NCBI GenBank assembly: GCA_003389325.1 | Contig: QQVE01000053.1 | Location: 186,001 to 250,000, forward strand | Source: Planctomycetota bacterium | GTDB lineage: Bacteria > Planctomycetota > Planctomycetia > Pirellulales > PALSA-1355 | Reading direction: 5' to 3' | Length of the DNA stretch: 64,000 bases | Part shown: positions 29,489 through 38,182 of the stretch, piece after piece | Layout of the letters: every line of letters starts with the position of its first letter | How positions within the stretch are numbered: position 1 is the stretch's first letter | The notes under the pieces: model-generated | Database searches by the model: none | What the model saw: only the letters and a program-made list of their open reading frames with translations | Told to the model about the DNA's origin: nothing | Position numbers and translations under genes: made by a program

Positions 29489-29709
29489 CGGGATTCCTCG
29501 GATCTGGGGGAACGTGGACGTGGGGGAACCGGTGAGGTACCTATTGTAACCGCACTACCGGAGGGCCGCGATGCGCGCCGAAAGCTGCCTGTCCGGTTGT
29601 CGGTCGACCAGAACGCCCCGGCCGGACGCAACACGCCTATGCCGCGCACTTGCGCTGCGGGTAGAATAACCAGGATCGGACGATCGTATTTCACGTCGTG
29701 GGAGCGGCC

Positions 29710-30837
29710 ATGGACAAGATTGGTTTCACGTCGAACTCGGCCCCCTCGTTGGGCATCGAGATCGAGCTCGCGCTGGTCGACGCCCAAACCATGGAGCTTT
29801 CCAACTCGATCCAGTCGGTGCTCGACCGCGTTCCCGCCGGCCTGGAGGATCACATCAAGCCGGAGTTGATGCAGTCCTACGTCGAGATCAACACCGGCGT
29901 GTGCGACACGGTCGACGAGGCCGAAGCCGATCTGCTGGAGAAGCTGCTCGTCCTGCAGAACGTGACCGACGACCTGGGGCTGCGGCTCTACTGGTCGGGC
30001 ACGCATCCGTTCTCGCATTGGCGCGATCAGCGCGTCACCCCCACCGAACGCTATGAGAAACTGGTCGACTTGCTGCAGGACATGGCCCGGCAGCTCGTCT
30101 GCTTCGGGCTGCACGTCCACGTGGGGGTCGACTCGGGCGACAAGGCGGTGATGATCTGCGACCGCATCATGCGGCACCTGCCCACGCTGTTGGCCATCAG
30201 CTCGAACAGCCCCTGGTGGGAAAACCGCGTCAGCGGGCTGCGCTCGCATCGGGCCAAGATCATGGAGGGCCTGCCCACGGCCGGCCTGCCGCCCCTGATG
30301 CGCAACTGGAGCGAGTACGTTTGGCTCGCGCGGCACTTGATTGAAACCGGTTTTATCTACTCGATTCGCGAGATCTGGTGGGATGTGCGCCCGCACCACA
30401 ACTTCGGCACGGTCGAAGTGCGGATGTGCGACGTGACGGGCAACCTGGACGATGCGCTGGCCCTGTCGGCCTTGATTCAGTGCCTGGTGCAGGCGCTGTC
30501 CAACGCGATCGACCGCGGCACGTACCAGCACGACTGCCACCCGATGATGGTTCGCCAGAACAAGTGGCGGGCCTGCCGTTTTGGCCTCGAAGCGGAGCTG
30601 ATCGACCCGCTCTCTTTCGAGCCCCGCGACGTGCGGCAGATTGTCGCCGAGTTGGTTGAAGACCTGGCCCCCGTGGCCGAAGAGCTGGGCTGCGCTCCCT
30701 GGCTGGGGCGCCTGCTGGCCATGTCGCGCGGCAAGAGTTGGGCCCATCGACAGCTCGACATGCTCAAGGAAACGGGCAGCCCGGCGGAGGTCGTGCGGCA
30801 TTTCACCGAACAATCCCGATTGGTTCCCAAGACATGA
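29710..30837 (+). CDS. Carboxylate-amine ligase (glutamate-cysteine ligase GCS2/YbdK type)
   Basis: A 375-residue ATP-dependent ligase of the GCS2 family. The start (PSLGIEIELALVDAQTMEL), the metal/substrate loop YVEINTGVCDTVDEAEADL, LYWSGTHPFSHW, CFGLHVHVGVDSGDKAV and FGTVEVRMCDVTGN are all family signatures. It would form a gamma-glutamyl or similar amide bond; family members vary in substrate. Its stop overlaps the start of an M20 amidohydrolase (ATGA), so the two are translated together. A GTG four codons upstream is an alternative start. Confidence 0.9.
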   Translation: MDKIGFTSNSAPSLGIEIELALVDAQTMELSNSIQSVLDRVPAGLEDHIKPELMQSYVEINTGVCDTVDEAEADLLEKLLVLQNVTDDLGLRLYWSGTHPFSHWRDQRVTPTERYEKLVDLLQDMARQLVCFGLHVHVGVDSGDKAVMICDRIMRHLPTLLAISSNSPWWENRVSGLRSHRAKIMEGLPTAGLPPLMRNWSEYVWLARHLIETGFIYSIREIWWDVRPHHNFGTVEVRMCDVTGNLDDALALSALIQCLVQALSNAIDRGTYQHDCHPMMVRQNKWRACRFGLEAELIDPLSFEPRDVRQIVAELVEDLAPVAEELGCAPWLGRLLAMSRGKSWAHRQLDMLKETGSPAEVVRHFTEQSRLVPKT

Positions 30838-32051
30838 AAACGACGGCCTTGCGAGGAGACATGTTTCACGAAGCGACGCGCATTCTCGAATCGCCCTTGT
30901 ACTCGAGTTTGGTCGCCATGCGGCGCGACCTCCATCAGCATCCCGAGTTGAGTTGGCAGGAAACCCGCACGGCCGAGAAGGTCTGCGCGTACCTCGACGA
31001 GTTGGGCGTAAGCTATCGCCGTGGCGTGGCCGGCACCGGAATCGTCGCGGAGTTTCCGGGCGGAAATGGCGGCCCGTTCATTGCCCTTCGAGCCGACCTG
31101 GACGCGTTGCCGATTCTCGAGGAGACCGGTCTACCGTTCGCCTCGCAGGTGCCCGGCGCCATGCACGCCTGCGGCCACGATGCCCACACGACTATGCTGT
31201 TGGGAGCCGCCAGTTTGCTCGCGCAAGACCGCGAGCTGCCGGCGCCGGTGCGGTTGATCTTTCAGCCCGCCGAAGAGTTCGGCGAGGGCGCGCCGGCCAT
31301 GATCGAAGCCGGCGTGCTGGACAACGTCGCCTTGATCTTCGGCGGCCACGTCGACCGCCATTTTCCAGTCGGATCGATTGCCGTGACCGACGGTCCGGTC
31401 AACGCCTCGAGCGACAGCTTCACGATACGCATCACGGGGCGCGGCGGCCACGCGGCCCGCCCGCACGAGACGGTGGATGCCGTGATCGTCGGTTCGTTGA
31501 TCGTGATGGCGCTGCAAACGATCGTCTCCCGCGAGGTCAATCCGTCGCACCCCTCGGTCGTGACGGTGGGACACTTCGACGCCGGCACCGCGGCCAACGT
31601 GATTGCCGGCCAGGCCCTGCTCGAAGGTTCGATTCGCGCTCAGGAGAACAGCGTGCGGTTGGCACTGCATCGTTCGATCGAGCGCATCGCCAAGGCCATC
31701 TGTCAGATGCACGGCGCGGACCTCGAGTTTTCGATCGGGCAGGGAACTCCGCCGCTGTGCAATCCGCCCGAGGGCGCCCGCGTGGCTCGGCTGGCCGCGG
31801 CGGCAGCCGTTGGCGAAGGCAATGTCGCGCGGATGGACATGGCCAGCATGGGCGGAGAGGATTTTAGCTACTACCTGGAGCACGTGCCGGGCTGCTACGT
31901 CCGCTTCGGCACTGCCCGCGACGGGGTCGAACAGTTTCCGGCCCATTCGTCGCGCTTCGTTATCGATGAAGAAGCGCTCGCCGTCGGCGCCGCGTTCTTT
32001 CACGCGGTGGCCAAAGTGGCCGGCCAGTCGATCCACCAGGTCGCCCCCTGA
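30834..32051 (+). CDS. M20 family amidohydrolase
   Basis: A 405-residue metal-dependent amidohydrolase or carboxypeptidase (M20D group; hippurate hydrolase, IAA-amino-acid hydrolase and N-acetyl-diaminopimelate deacetylase are relatives). Family signatures include AMRRDLHQHPELSWQETRTA, FIALRADLDALPILEETGLP, AMHACGHDAHTTMLLGAA, FQPAEEFGEGAPAMIEAGVL and MDMASMGGEDFSYYLEHVPG, which contain the expected metal and catalytic residues. Coupling to the amide-forming ligase just upstream suggests related amide substrates. No signal peptide is present. Confidence 0.93.
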   Translation: MKTTALRGDMFHEATRILESPLYSSLVAMRRDLHQHPELSWQETRTAEKVCAYLDELGVSYRRGVAGTGIVAEFPGGNGGPFIALRADLDALPILEETGLPFASQVPGAMHACGHDAHTTMLLGAASLLAQDRELPAPVRLIFQPAEEFGEGAPAMIEAGVLDNVALIFGGHVDRHFPVGSIAVTDGPVNASSDSFTIRITGRGGHAARPHETVDAVIVGSLIVMALQTIVSREVNPSHPSVVTVGHFDAGTAANVIAGQALLEGSIRAQENSVRLALHRSIERIAKAICQMHGADLEFSIGQGTPPLCNPPEGARVARLAAAAAVGEGNVARMDMASMGGEDFSYYLEHVPGCYVRFGTARDGVEQFPAHSSRFVIDEEALAVGAAFFHAVAKVAGQSIHQVAP

Positions 32052-32068
32052 CGTCCGGCACGGCAGCG

Positions 32069-33616
32069 TCACTCCTGGCCATCGGCATCATCTGGCATCT
32101 CCTTCGCATCGCCCGTTTCCGGCCGCAGCAGTTCGGAGCGGCCCTGGGCCCATTCCTTCAGCGAAGTCAACCGCCGCGTGCCGCGCAAAAAGTAAAGATC
32201 GTCCAGCGACGCAAAGTGCTCGCGAAAATGTTCGCGCTTGGCTTCTTCCCATTCGGGCCGCGGCGTGACGACGCCTTGCTCGACGAGCATCCCGGCCAGG
32301 GCATCGGCCAGCAGTTGATGCCCTTCGATGCTGGGATGCACGTGATCGACCAACCAGTCGCTGCCCACGATGCCGCTGGGGGTGCGGCCGGCAAACAACG
32401 CTTGCGCATCCAACAGCGGCGTACCGCTGGCCTCGGCGATCTCGAGCACGGCCTCGTGCATCGGCTCGACGATTCGCAGCGGACAGACGTCGAGTTCTTT
32501 GGCCTGCACGAACGCCTCGCGAGCCAGATCGAGCTTGCCGGCCGCTTCATAGCAGCGGGCCAGGTTGAAGAATCCGCCGGCGTGCAAGGGGTCGAGCCGG
32601 CAGGCCTGCTCGTACTCGTCGATCGCCTGGTACAGATCATAGTGCTCGCGGCGCAAGTGGCTGGCAGCCGATTCGCAGAGCGCTTGCCAGCGCGCGAGCT
32701 CCGCGGGCGTCAGATCCGCGCGATGCTCACTCTTGAACGGAGGCGAGTGGCGGAGGTTGGCCACCGGGTTGACCAGAATCATCGGCACGCCGGCCTCTTC
32801 GGCCATGCGAACCATCCGCCCCACGTTATAACGGTAGTGCGCGATGACTCCCTGCCGCCGATCATCATCGCGGTGATACTCCTCCAATCCGCCCTTGTAG
32901 TCGAGCAGCGCTTCGACCTCGGTGGGCAAAATCGGCCGCCCCTCGGGCTCGGTGGGGACGCCGCTTGCGCGCAGGTAACCTTCGCGGAGCAGATTGAAAG
33001 TGCGCGTGTGCGACGCGAGTTCGAGCGACGCGTTGAGCAGTCGGCCGCGGCGCTGGATGTGGTCGAACGTGCGGTCTTCCAGAAACTCGTTGTGGCCCGT
33101 GTAGAGAACGATTAGGTCGGGCTCGTATTGCAGCACTTCTTCGAGGATCGGCACGAGCCTGTAGCTGGCGTAGGAGACGCCGCCGCAGTTGATGACCTCG
33201 AAAGGGCGCGATGGGTCGGCCGCCTCGAGGCTCAGCTCCAACCAGGTCGTGAACGACGTCTCGATCGCGAACGGCCGCCCCTGCACGGTCGACCCGCCCA
33301 GGCAGAAGATGCGATACGCGTCCCGCGGCTTCTTGGCCGCAAACGACTCGGGCCGAAAGAAGGCCTGCCGGGCCTTGGGGATCTCGTAGCGCGAGCCGTC
33401 GTCGCTGGCCACGAACAGCGGCTGCACGCCCCGAAAGCCGACGAAAGGATCGTCGTGCACGCTGGGCCGCCCCCAGCCGAACAGCAGGCAGACTCCCTCA
33501 AACGCCAACAGCGGCGACAATCCCAACAGCACCGCCGCCAAGGGAAACCACCACCGCCGCCGGGGGCGCGGGCTGGGAGCCTGGGTCTCGCTATGGGGAA
33601 GTGTGGTGGCGACCAT
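32069..33616 (-). CDS. Membrane-anchored SGNH/GDSL hydrolase with TPR-like insert
   Basis: A 515-residue protein with an N-terminal membrane anchor (residues about 22-48). The SGNH hydrolase core has block I IFCLGGSTVQG (Ser109), block II around CGGVSYASYR, block III YTGHNEFLED and the C-terminal Asp-x-x-His in WLVDHVHPSIEGH. A helical TPR-like stretch (residues about 330-400, QAIDEYEQACRLDPLHAGGF) lies before the last block. This architecture resembles membrane esterases/O-acyltransferase partners in exopolysaccharide loci. The neighbour on the other strand is a DUF5989 protein. Confidence 0.88.
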   Translation of the reverse strand: MVATTLPHSETQAPSPRPRRRWWFPLAAVLLGLSPLLAFEGVCLLFGWGRPSVHDDPFVGFRGVQPLFVASDDGSRYEIPKARQAFFRPESFAAKKPRDAYRIFCLGGSTVQGRPFAIETSFTTWLELSLEAADPSRPFEVINCGGVSYASYRLVPILEEVLQYEPDLIVLYTGHNEFLEDRTFDHIQRRGRLLNASLELASHTRTFNLLREGYLRASGVPTEPEGRPILPTEVEALLDYKGGLEEYHRDDDRRQGVIAHYRYNVGRMVRMAEEAGVPMILVNPVANLRHSPPFKSEHRADLTPAELARWQALCESAASHLRREHYDLYQAIDEYEQACRLDPLHAGGFFNLARCYEAAGKLDLAREAFVQAKELDVCPLRIVEPMHEAVLEIAEASGTPLLDAQALFAGRTPSGIVGSDWLVDHVHPSIEGHQLLADALAGMLVEQGVVTPRPEWEEAKREHFREHFASLDDLYFLRGTRRLTSLKEWAQGRSELLRPETGDAKEMPDDADGQE

Positions 33617-33776
33617 CCTTTCATTTTATCGCAGGCCATCCCTTGGTTCCGCGCGACCCGAGGGGCAAAATGGGCATAAGCAGCACCTAGCCAAGACGCC
33701 GTCCGCGCAATCCAGGGCTTATTCCGTGTCGGATCCGCCTCTCCGCGACGAAACTTCCGAGGAGCGCTTCCGCCAG

Positions 33777-33941
33777 ATGGCCGAATCGCGCCAGCCGGGT
33801 CTGTTGGCCGAGTTCTGGCAGTTTCTCAAGCACAACAAGAAATGGTGGCTGTTGCCGATTCTGCTGGCCCTGTTGGCGCTGGGGGCGCTGGTCGTGCTGA
33901 GCAGCTCGGCCCTGGCCCCGTTCATCTATCCGATCGGCTAA
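33777..33941 (+). CDS. DUF5989 small membrane protein
   Basis: A 54-residue protein with the DUF5989 pattern: an amphipathic N-terminus with WQFLKHNKKWWLLPILLALL, then a single membrane helix and a C-terminal SSALAPFIYPIG. A GAGGAG SD lies 11 bases before this ATG; a GTG at 33726 is an alternative start. In other bacteria DUF5989 genes usually sit beside SxtJ-like membrane proteins, carbamoyltransferases and SGNH hydrolases (from memory). Here only the divergently oriented SGNH gene is present. Confidence 0.75.
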   Translation: MAESRQPGLLAEFWQFLKHNKKWWLLPILLALLALGALVVLSSSALAPFIYPIG

Positions 33942-34108
33942 GCCATTCAGATTCGCCGCACCGAAGCTGGTCTTTGCGCGACTGGAATTCCCTTCCCACC
34001 GCACTTAGAATGCGCGTTTCGTAGCAGGGTAAACGACGTGTATCGACTCACGATGGGGCGCTAGCGCGCGTGGCCCAGGCATTGCGTGGGCCGCTTGCCG
34101 CGAGAACG

Positions 34109-35149
34109 ATGACCACCGCACTGATCCAGGCCGGCGGCAAGTCGCAGCGCATGCGGCGCACGCTGGGACCGACCCACAAAGCGCTCGTGCCGGTATTGGG
34201 CGTACCGATCCTCGAACGCAACTTGTGCCAGCTGCTGGTCTCGGGCTTCGAGCACGTGGTGATCGTCACTTCGCAGGCCGAGGGAGACATCGCCCAATAC
34301 GTTGAAACCCGCGGCACCGACCTGGCCACCGCTCGCGGCGCCTCGATCGAGTGCCTCGTCGAGCCGGAGCCGCTGGGCACGATCGGGGCCGTCGGGCTCT
34401 TGCCCCTCGAGCGCTGTCCGATTCTCGTGACGTATTCCGACAACATCACGTCGCTCGACATGCGGGCACTGGTCAGGCGACACGAGGATGCCGATGCGGC
34501 CATGACCCTGGCCACGCACGAGTTTTCGTTTCAGATTCCCTTCGGCGAGGTCGTGGCCCGCGACGGGCGGATCGTCGACTATCGCGAAAAGTCGGTCCAC
34601 CCGGTGTGGATCTCCAGCGGCACGTACGTTGTGGGACGCAAAGCGCTTGAGAGTATCGGGCCGGGCGAGCGCATCGACTCGCCGCATCTCGTGCATCGTA
34701 TGCTCGAGGGCAAAGAAATCGTGGCCGACTTTCCGCATGCGGAGTTGTGGATCGACGTCAACGACGCGGATCGCCTGGCCGATGTCGAGCGCCTCGTGGC
34801 CGAACATCCCCAACAGCTCGAATGGCTCGCGGCCGAGCCCGATCGGCACGGCTGGCTGATGGTCCGTACCCGCGCCGGGCGGCTGCACCGCGAGGTTCAT
34901 TCCAGCGACAATCCTCCGGCGGACCTGGGTGATCCGCTTACGATCACACTGACCACGTTCGACGAGATCGACCCGCGCGACGGCAAGATCGTGCGTTATC
35001 GCGTGGAACTGCTGCGAGCAGCTCAGGCCGAGGCCTCGCTCGACGATTGGCTCGAACCGGACGAGGCCCAAACGCAGTTCGAAGGGCGCGCGTTGCGCGC
35101 CATCGCCTACGCCGCACGGTACGTGGCCACCACGCCCCCGGCCGGCTAG
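34109..35149 (+). CDS. Sugar-phosphate nucleotidyltransferase with C-terminal extension
   Basis: A 346-residue protein. Residues 1-235 form an NTP_transferase domain: the nucleotide loop is altered but recognisable (LIQAGGKSQRMRRTLGPTHK followed by ALVPVLGVPILERNL), with TYSDNITSLDM as the metal site, VVARDGRIVDYREKSV and ELWIDVNDADRLADVERL. The last ~100 residues (from RHGWLMVRTRAGRLHREVHS) form an extra domain I cannot assign. It would activate a sugar- or cyclitol-1-phosphate as NDP-derivative. In acarbose and validamycin pathways a nucleotidyltransferase activates the cyclitol phosphate, which is the role I infer. The ATG at 34109 sits at the homology start. Confidence 0.82.
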   Translation: MTTALIQAGGKSQRMRRTLGPTHKALVPVLGVPILERNLCQLLVSGFEHVVIVTSQAEGDIAQYVETRGTDLATARGASIECLVEPEPLGTIGAVGLLPLERCPILVTYSDNITSLDMRALVRRHEDADAAMTLATHEFSFQIPFGEVVARDGRIVDYREKSVHPVWISSGTYVVGRKALESIGPGERIDSPHLVHRMLEGKEIVADFPHAELWIDVNDADRLADVERLVAEHPQQLEWLAAEPDRHGWLMVRTRAGRLHREVHSSDNPPADLGDPLTITLTTFDEIDPRDGKIVRYRVELLRAAQAEASLDDWLEPDEAQTQFEGRALRAIAYAARYVATTPPAG

Positions 35150-35161
35150 CCCCCTTTCGAC

Positions 35162-36124
35162 ATGCCCAACTCCCCAGAGCATTCCGAGCGGCCTGCCCCT
35201 GCTGGCAAGGTTGTCGTCACCGGCGCCGGTGGCTTCCTGGGGCGTCACGTGGTGCGCCGGCTGGCGGAGCAGGGCGCGCGCGTCGTCGCACTGTGTGGCG
35301 CCGAGCACGAACTGGACCGCGTGCGCTCGCTCGCGGCACAGGCCGAAGCAGGCGATATTCTCGAGACTACGCTGCTGAACCGCCACGTCGCGGGCGCCGA
35401 CGCGGTGATTCACCTGGCCGGGCCGCCGGCGGTGCGCGAATCGTTCACAAATCCGGTAGACTTTTCGCGCGTCCACGTGCTGGGCACGGTGGCCGTGGCC
35501 GAAGCCTGTCGACGCCACCATGTGCGCCGGCTGGTGTACGTTTCCTCGGCCGAAGTTTACGGGTCGCTGGGGCTCGAGCCGGTGAGCGAGCACACGCCGC
35601 TACGCCCGCGTTCGCCCTACGGGGCGGCCAAAGCCAGCGCCGAAACATTCGTGCAAACGATGGTGGCTTCGTCCGACACCACGGCAGCGATTCTGCGGCC
35701 GTTTTCCGTGTTCGGGCCCGGCGGCGCTCCCGGTGCCGTGGTGCCGACGATCCTCCGCCAGGCCCTTGCCGAAACGCGCATTGAGTTGGCTCGGTTGACT
35801 CCGGTGCGCGACTATTGTTACATCGGGGATATTGCCAGGGCCGTGGTATTGGCGGCCGAATGCGATATCGCTGCAACGACAATCGTCAATCTTGGAAGCG
35901 GCACTGGCACGAGCGTCCGCCAGCTGGCAGAGGTGGCTCTCGAGGTCGTCGGCCGCCGCCTCCCGATCGTCCAAAGCGCAAGCGGCGACCGGCCGCAAAG
36001 CGCCGACGTCGATCAACTCGTGGCCGATGTGGCCATGGCAGAGTCCGTCCTGGGTTGGCGCCCCCAGGTCACGCTTTACGAGGGGCTGGCACACACCGTT
36101 GAACATCTGAAGGGCTCGCAATGA
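35162..36124 (+). CDS. NAD-dependent epimerase/dehydratase (extended SDR)
   Basis: A 320-residue extended short-chain dehydrogenase. The NAD site is VVVTGAGGFLGRHVVRRL, the catalytic Ser/Tyr-Lys triad is YVSSAEVYG plus SPYGAAK, and the C-terminal region (LGWRPQVTLYEGLAHTV) is typical of sugar-nucleotide 4-epimerases and 4,6-dehydratases. It starts 12 bp after the nucleotidyltransferase and its stop overlaps the next SDR gene. Probable substrate: an NDP-sugar made in the same locus. Confidence 0.92.
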   Translation: MPNSPEHSERPAPAGKVVVTGAGGFLGRHVVRRLAEQGARVVALCGAEHELDRVRSLAAQAEAGDILETTLLNRHVAGADAVIHLAGPPAVRESFTNPVDFSRVHVLGTVAVAEACRRHHVRRLVYVSSAEVYGSLGLEPVSEHTPLRPRSPYGAAKASAETFVQTMVASSDTTAAILRPFSVFGPGGAPGAVVPTILRQALAETRIELARLTPVRDYCYIGDIARAVVLAAECDIAATTIVNLGSGTGTSVRQLAEVALEVVGRRLPIVQSASGDRPQSADVDQLVADVAMAESVLGWRPQVTLYEGLAHTVEHLKGSQ

Positions 36125-37176
36125 CGACCTACCTCATCACCGGCGCGCAGGGCTTTCTGGGCCGCTACCTCGTGGCCCACTTGCTCGAGCATGAACCAGA
36201 CTGCCGCATCGTCGGCCTGGGGCGATCGCCGCGCAACGACGAGTCGTTCACGCACCAGATTCTATTGGGCCAGCAGAACACGCCGGCTCCGTTGACTGAC
36301 GCGCTACGAGCCGTGGCCGGCGACGAGCGCTATTCGTACGTGCAAGCCGACCTGAGTCAGATGGCGCAGATGGTGGGCACGCTGCGCGACGTGCGTCCCG
36401 GCGTGATCTTTCACCTGGCCTCCGCCTTGCGCGACGATCCGGTGGATATCCTGTTTCAGACCAACGTCGTGGGTTCGGTGCGGCTGCTCGAAGCGGTGGC
36501 GGCCGCGCAATTGGGCGATCCCAAGGTGGTGCTGGCCTCGAGCGGCGGCGTCTACGGCATTCCGCTGCCCGATTCGTTGCCGCTGGACGAGCAGGCCGTT
36601 TGCCGGCCCAACGACTATTACTCGATCAGCAAGCTGTCGTCGGAGCAGGCCACGGCCCTGATTGCGAAGCATTCTCGCATTCCGACCGTCACGGGACGGA
36701 TCTTCAACGTCGTCGGCCCCGGCCAGGACGAGCGCCACGTTTGCGGGCGCATCATCAGCCAACTGGCGGCCATCGGCTCGGGCGCCACAAGCGCCGTCCG
36801 CATTGGAGCCCTGGAAACCACACGCGACTTCATCGACGTACGTGACGTGGCGGCGGCCTTGGCCTGCCTGTCCCGGCACGGCGCCAAGGGCGAGACCTAC
36901 AACGTGGCCAGCGGTCAGGAAACTTCGATCCAGCAGGTACTCGATTTGTCGCTCGACGTGGCCGATCTGGCCGACCGTGTCGAGGTGCATCACCTGCCTG
37001 GACGTCCCGCCGACATTCCACGTCATTTCGGCAGCAACGAGCGACTGGGTCAATTGGGCTTCGAGCTGCAATACAGCCTGAGGCAAAGCCTGGCCGACAT
37101 CCTCGGGTACTACCGCGGCTGTTGGGCTCAAGCCGAAGAGCAGGCCGCCGCCAAGACTTCGCCGGAGAGCAGCTAG
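36121..37176 (+). CDS. NAD-dependent epimerase/dehydratase (extended SDR), second copy
   Basis: A 351-residue extended SDR: TYLITGAQGFLGRYLVAHLL (NAD site), VVLASSGGVYG and NDYYSISK (catalytic Tyr/Lys), and the RIFNVVGPGQDERHVCGRII segment common in GDP-mannose 4,6-dehydratase and reductase-like enzymes. It overlaps the previous SDR by ATGA. It is not a recent duplicate of it: the two share only the family fold. Together with the nucleotidyltransferase it would provide a modified NDP-sugar. The 3' end faces the methyltransferase gene with a 19 bp gap. Confidence 0.92.
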   Translation: MTTYLITGAQGFLGRYLVAHLLEHEPDCRIVGLGRSPRNDESFTHQILLGQQNTPAPLTDALRAVAGDERYSYVQADLSQMAQMVGTLRDVRPGVIFHLASALRDDPVDILFQTNVVGSVRLLEAVAAAQLGDPKVVLASSGGVYGIPLPDSLPLDEQAVCRPNDYYSISKLSSEQATALIAKHSRIPTVTGRIFNVVGPGQDERHVCGRIISQLAAIGSGATSAVRIGALETTRDFIDVRDVAAALACLSRHGAKGETYNVASGQETSIQQVLDLSLDVADLADRVEVHHLPGRPADIPRHFGSNERLGQLGFELQYSLRQSLADILGYYRGCWAQAEEQAAAKTSPESS

Positions 37177-37195
37177 TCGCCCGCATGGGCAGCGG

Positions 37196-38146
37196 CTACT
37201 TGGGACTGGCGGCAATGAACAGCGTCGTCGGGCCGAACTTGGGCACGTAGGGGCCCAATCGGTAGCGCAACTGAAACTCGACCCAGGTGCCGAGACGATA
37301 GATGCCGTGGACTTGCCGCAAGGGACCGGCCCCCGTGTCGACGGTGCCTTCCCAGGGCCTGGCATCCTTCCCCTTGAGCAGCCGCACGACCGGCTTGACG
37401 AACGTCCGCCCGAACACGAGCGGCAACATGGCCGGCACCAAACCGTACTGCCGCATCGAGTCGATCTGGAGGTCGGCCCGATCGATCACGTTGCGAATGC
37501 CGTCGAGCGAATAGAACCAGCGGTGGTCCGGACAGCCCAGCCCGCCGTTCCAGCGATACCACCGCGAGGACATGCCGCCCAGCGTGCCCGCCTCGAAGCA
37601 CAGCACGCCGCCCGGCTTGAGCAACCGCGTCATCGCACGGAGCGATTTGACCGGATCGGGAAAGTGGCTCAACAGGTCGACGTGAAACACGATGTCGAAG
37701 CTATGTTCCGGTAGCTGCGAGTCCTCGACGTATGCCGTTTCCACCTCGATGTCGAGTTCTTCACGACAGTAGCGGGCCCTGCCGGGATCGACCTCGCACC
37801 CGGCTACCTCGTAACCGCGGCGGCGGCACTCGTCCAGAAAGTGACCCGAGCCGCAGCCCACTTCCAGCAGGTGTCCACTGGGACGTACCGTAGCCAGCCA
37901 ATCGGCGCGTACTTTGGCCGGCCGGCCGTAGTACGAATCGTCGTGCTGTTCGAATGTGGCGTCGACGGCTTCTTCGGGGGCCGCCGGATCCAGATAGAGC
38001 ACGCCGCAGGCTTCGCAGAACTTGGCCTGATAGCCGTTCTCTTCCCAGGCCGCGGTGCCGTTGTTCTGCCCGCACAACAAGCACGCGCCCTCAGCGGGTT
38101 TGGGCTCGGCGGCGACAGCGGTGGAATGCGTCTCGTTGCTGATCAT
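37196..38146 (-). CDS. SAM-dependent methyltransferase with N-terminal zinc ribbon
   Basis: A 316-residue class I methyltransferase. An N-terminal zinc-ribbon-like pair CLLC (22-25) and CEAC (44-47) precedes the SAM site (HLLEVGCGSGHFLDECRRRG, about residues 92-111; acidic EVDPGRARY; then FDIVFHVDLLSHFPDPVKSL and LLKPGGVLCFEAG). The zinc-ribbon plus Methyltransf_23 arrangement occurs in sugar and natural-product C- or O-methyltransferases. It is the last gene of the nine-gene minus-strand operon, 36 bp after the glycosyltransferase. Confidence 0.88.
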   Translation of the reverse strand: MISNETHSTAVAAEPKPAEGACLLCGQNNGTAAWEENGYQAKFCEACGVLYLDPAAPEEAVDATFEQHDDSYYGRPAKVRADWLATVRPSGHLLEVGCGSGHFLDECRRRGYEVAGCEVDPGRARYCREELDIEVETAYVEDSQLPEHSFDIVFHVDLLSHFPDPVKSLRAMTRLLKPGGVLCFEAGTLGGMSSRWYRWNGGLGCPDHRWFYSLDGIRNVIDRADLQIDSMRQYGLVPAMLPLVFGRTFVKPVVRLLKGKDARPWEGTVDTGAGPLRQVHGIYRLGTWVEFQLRYRLGPYVPKFGPTTLFIAASPK

Positions 38147-38182
38147 CGAGTCACTCTCCTCGCGGGTGCCCACCCCGGCAGT

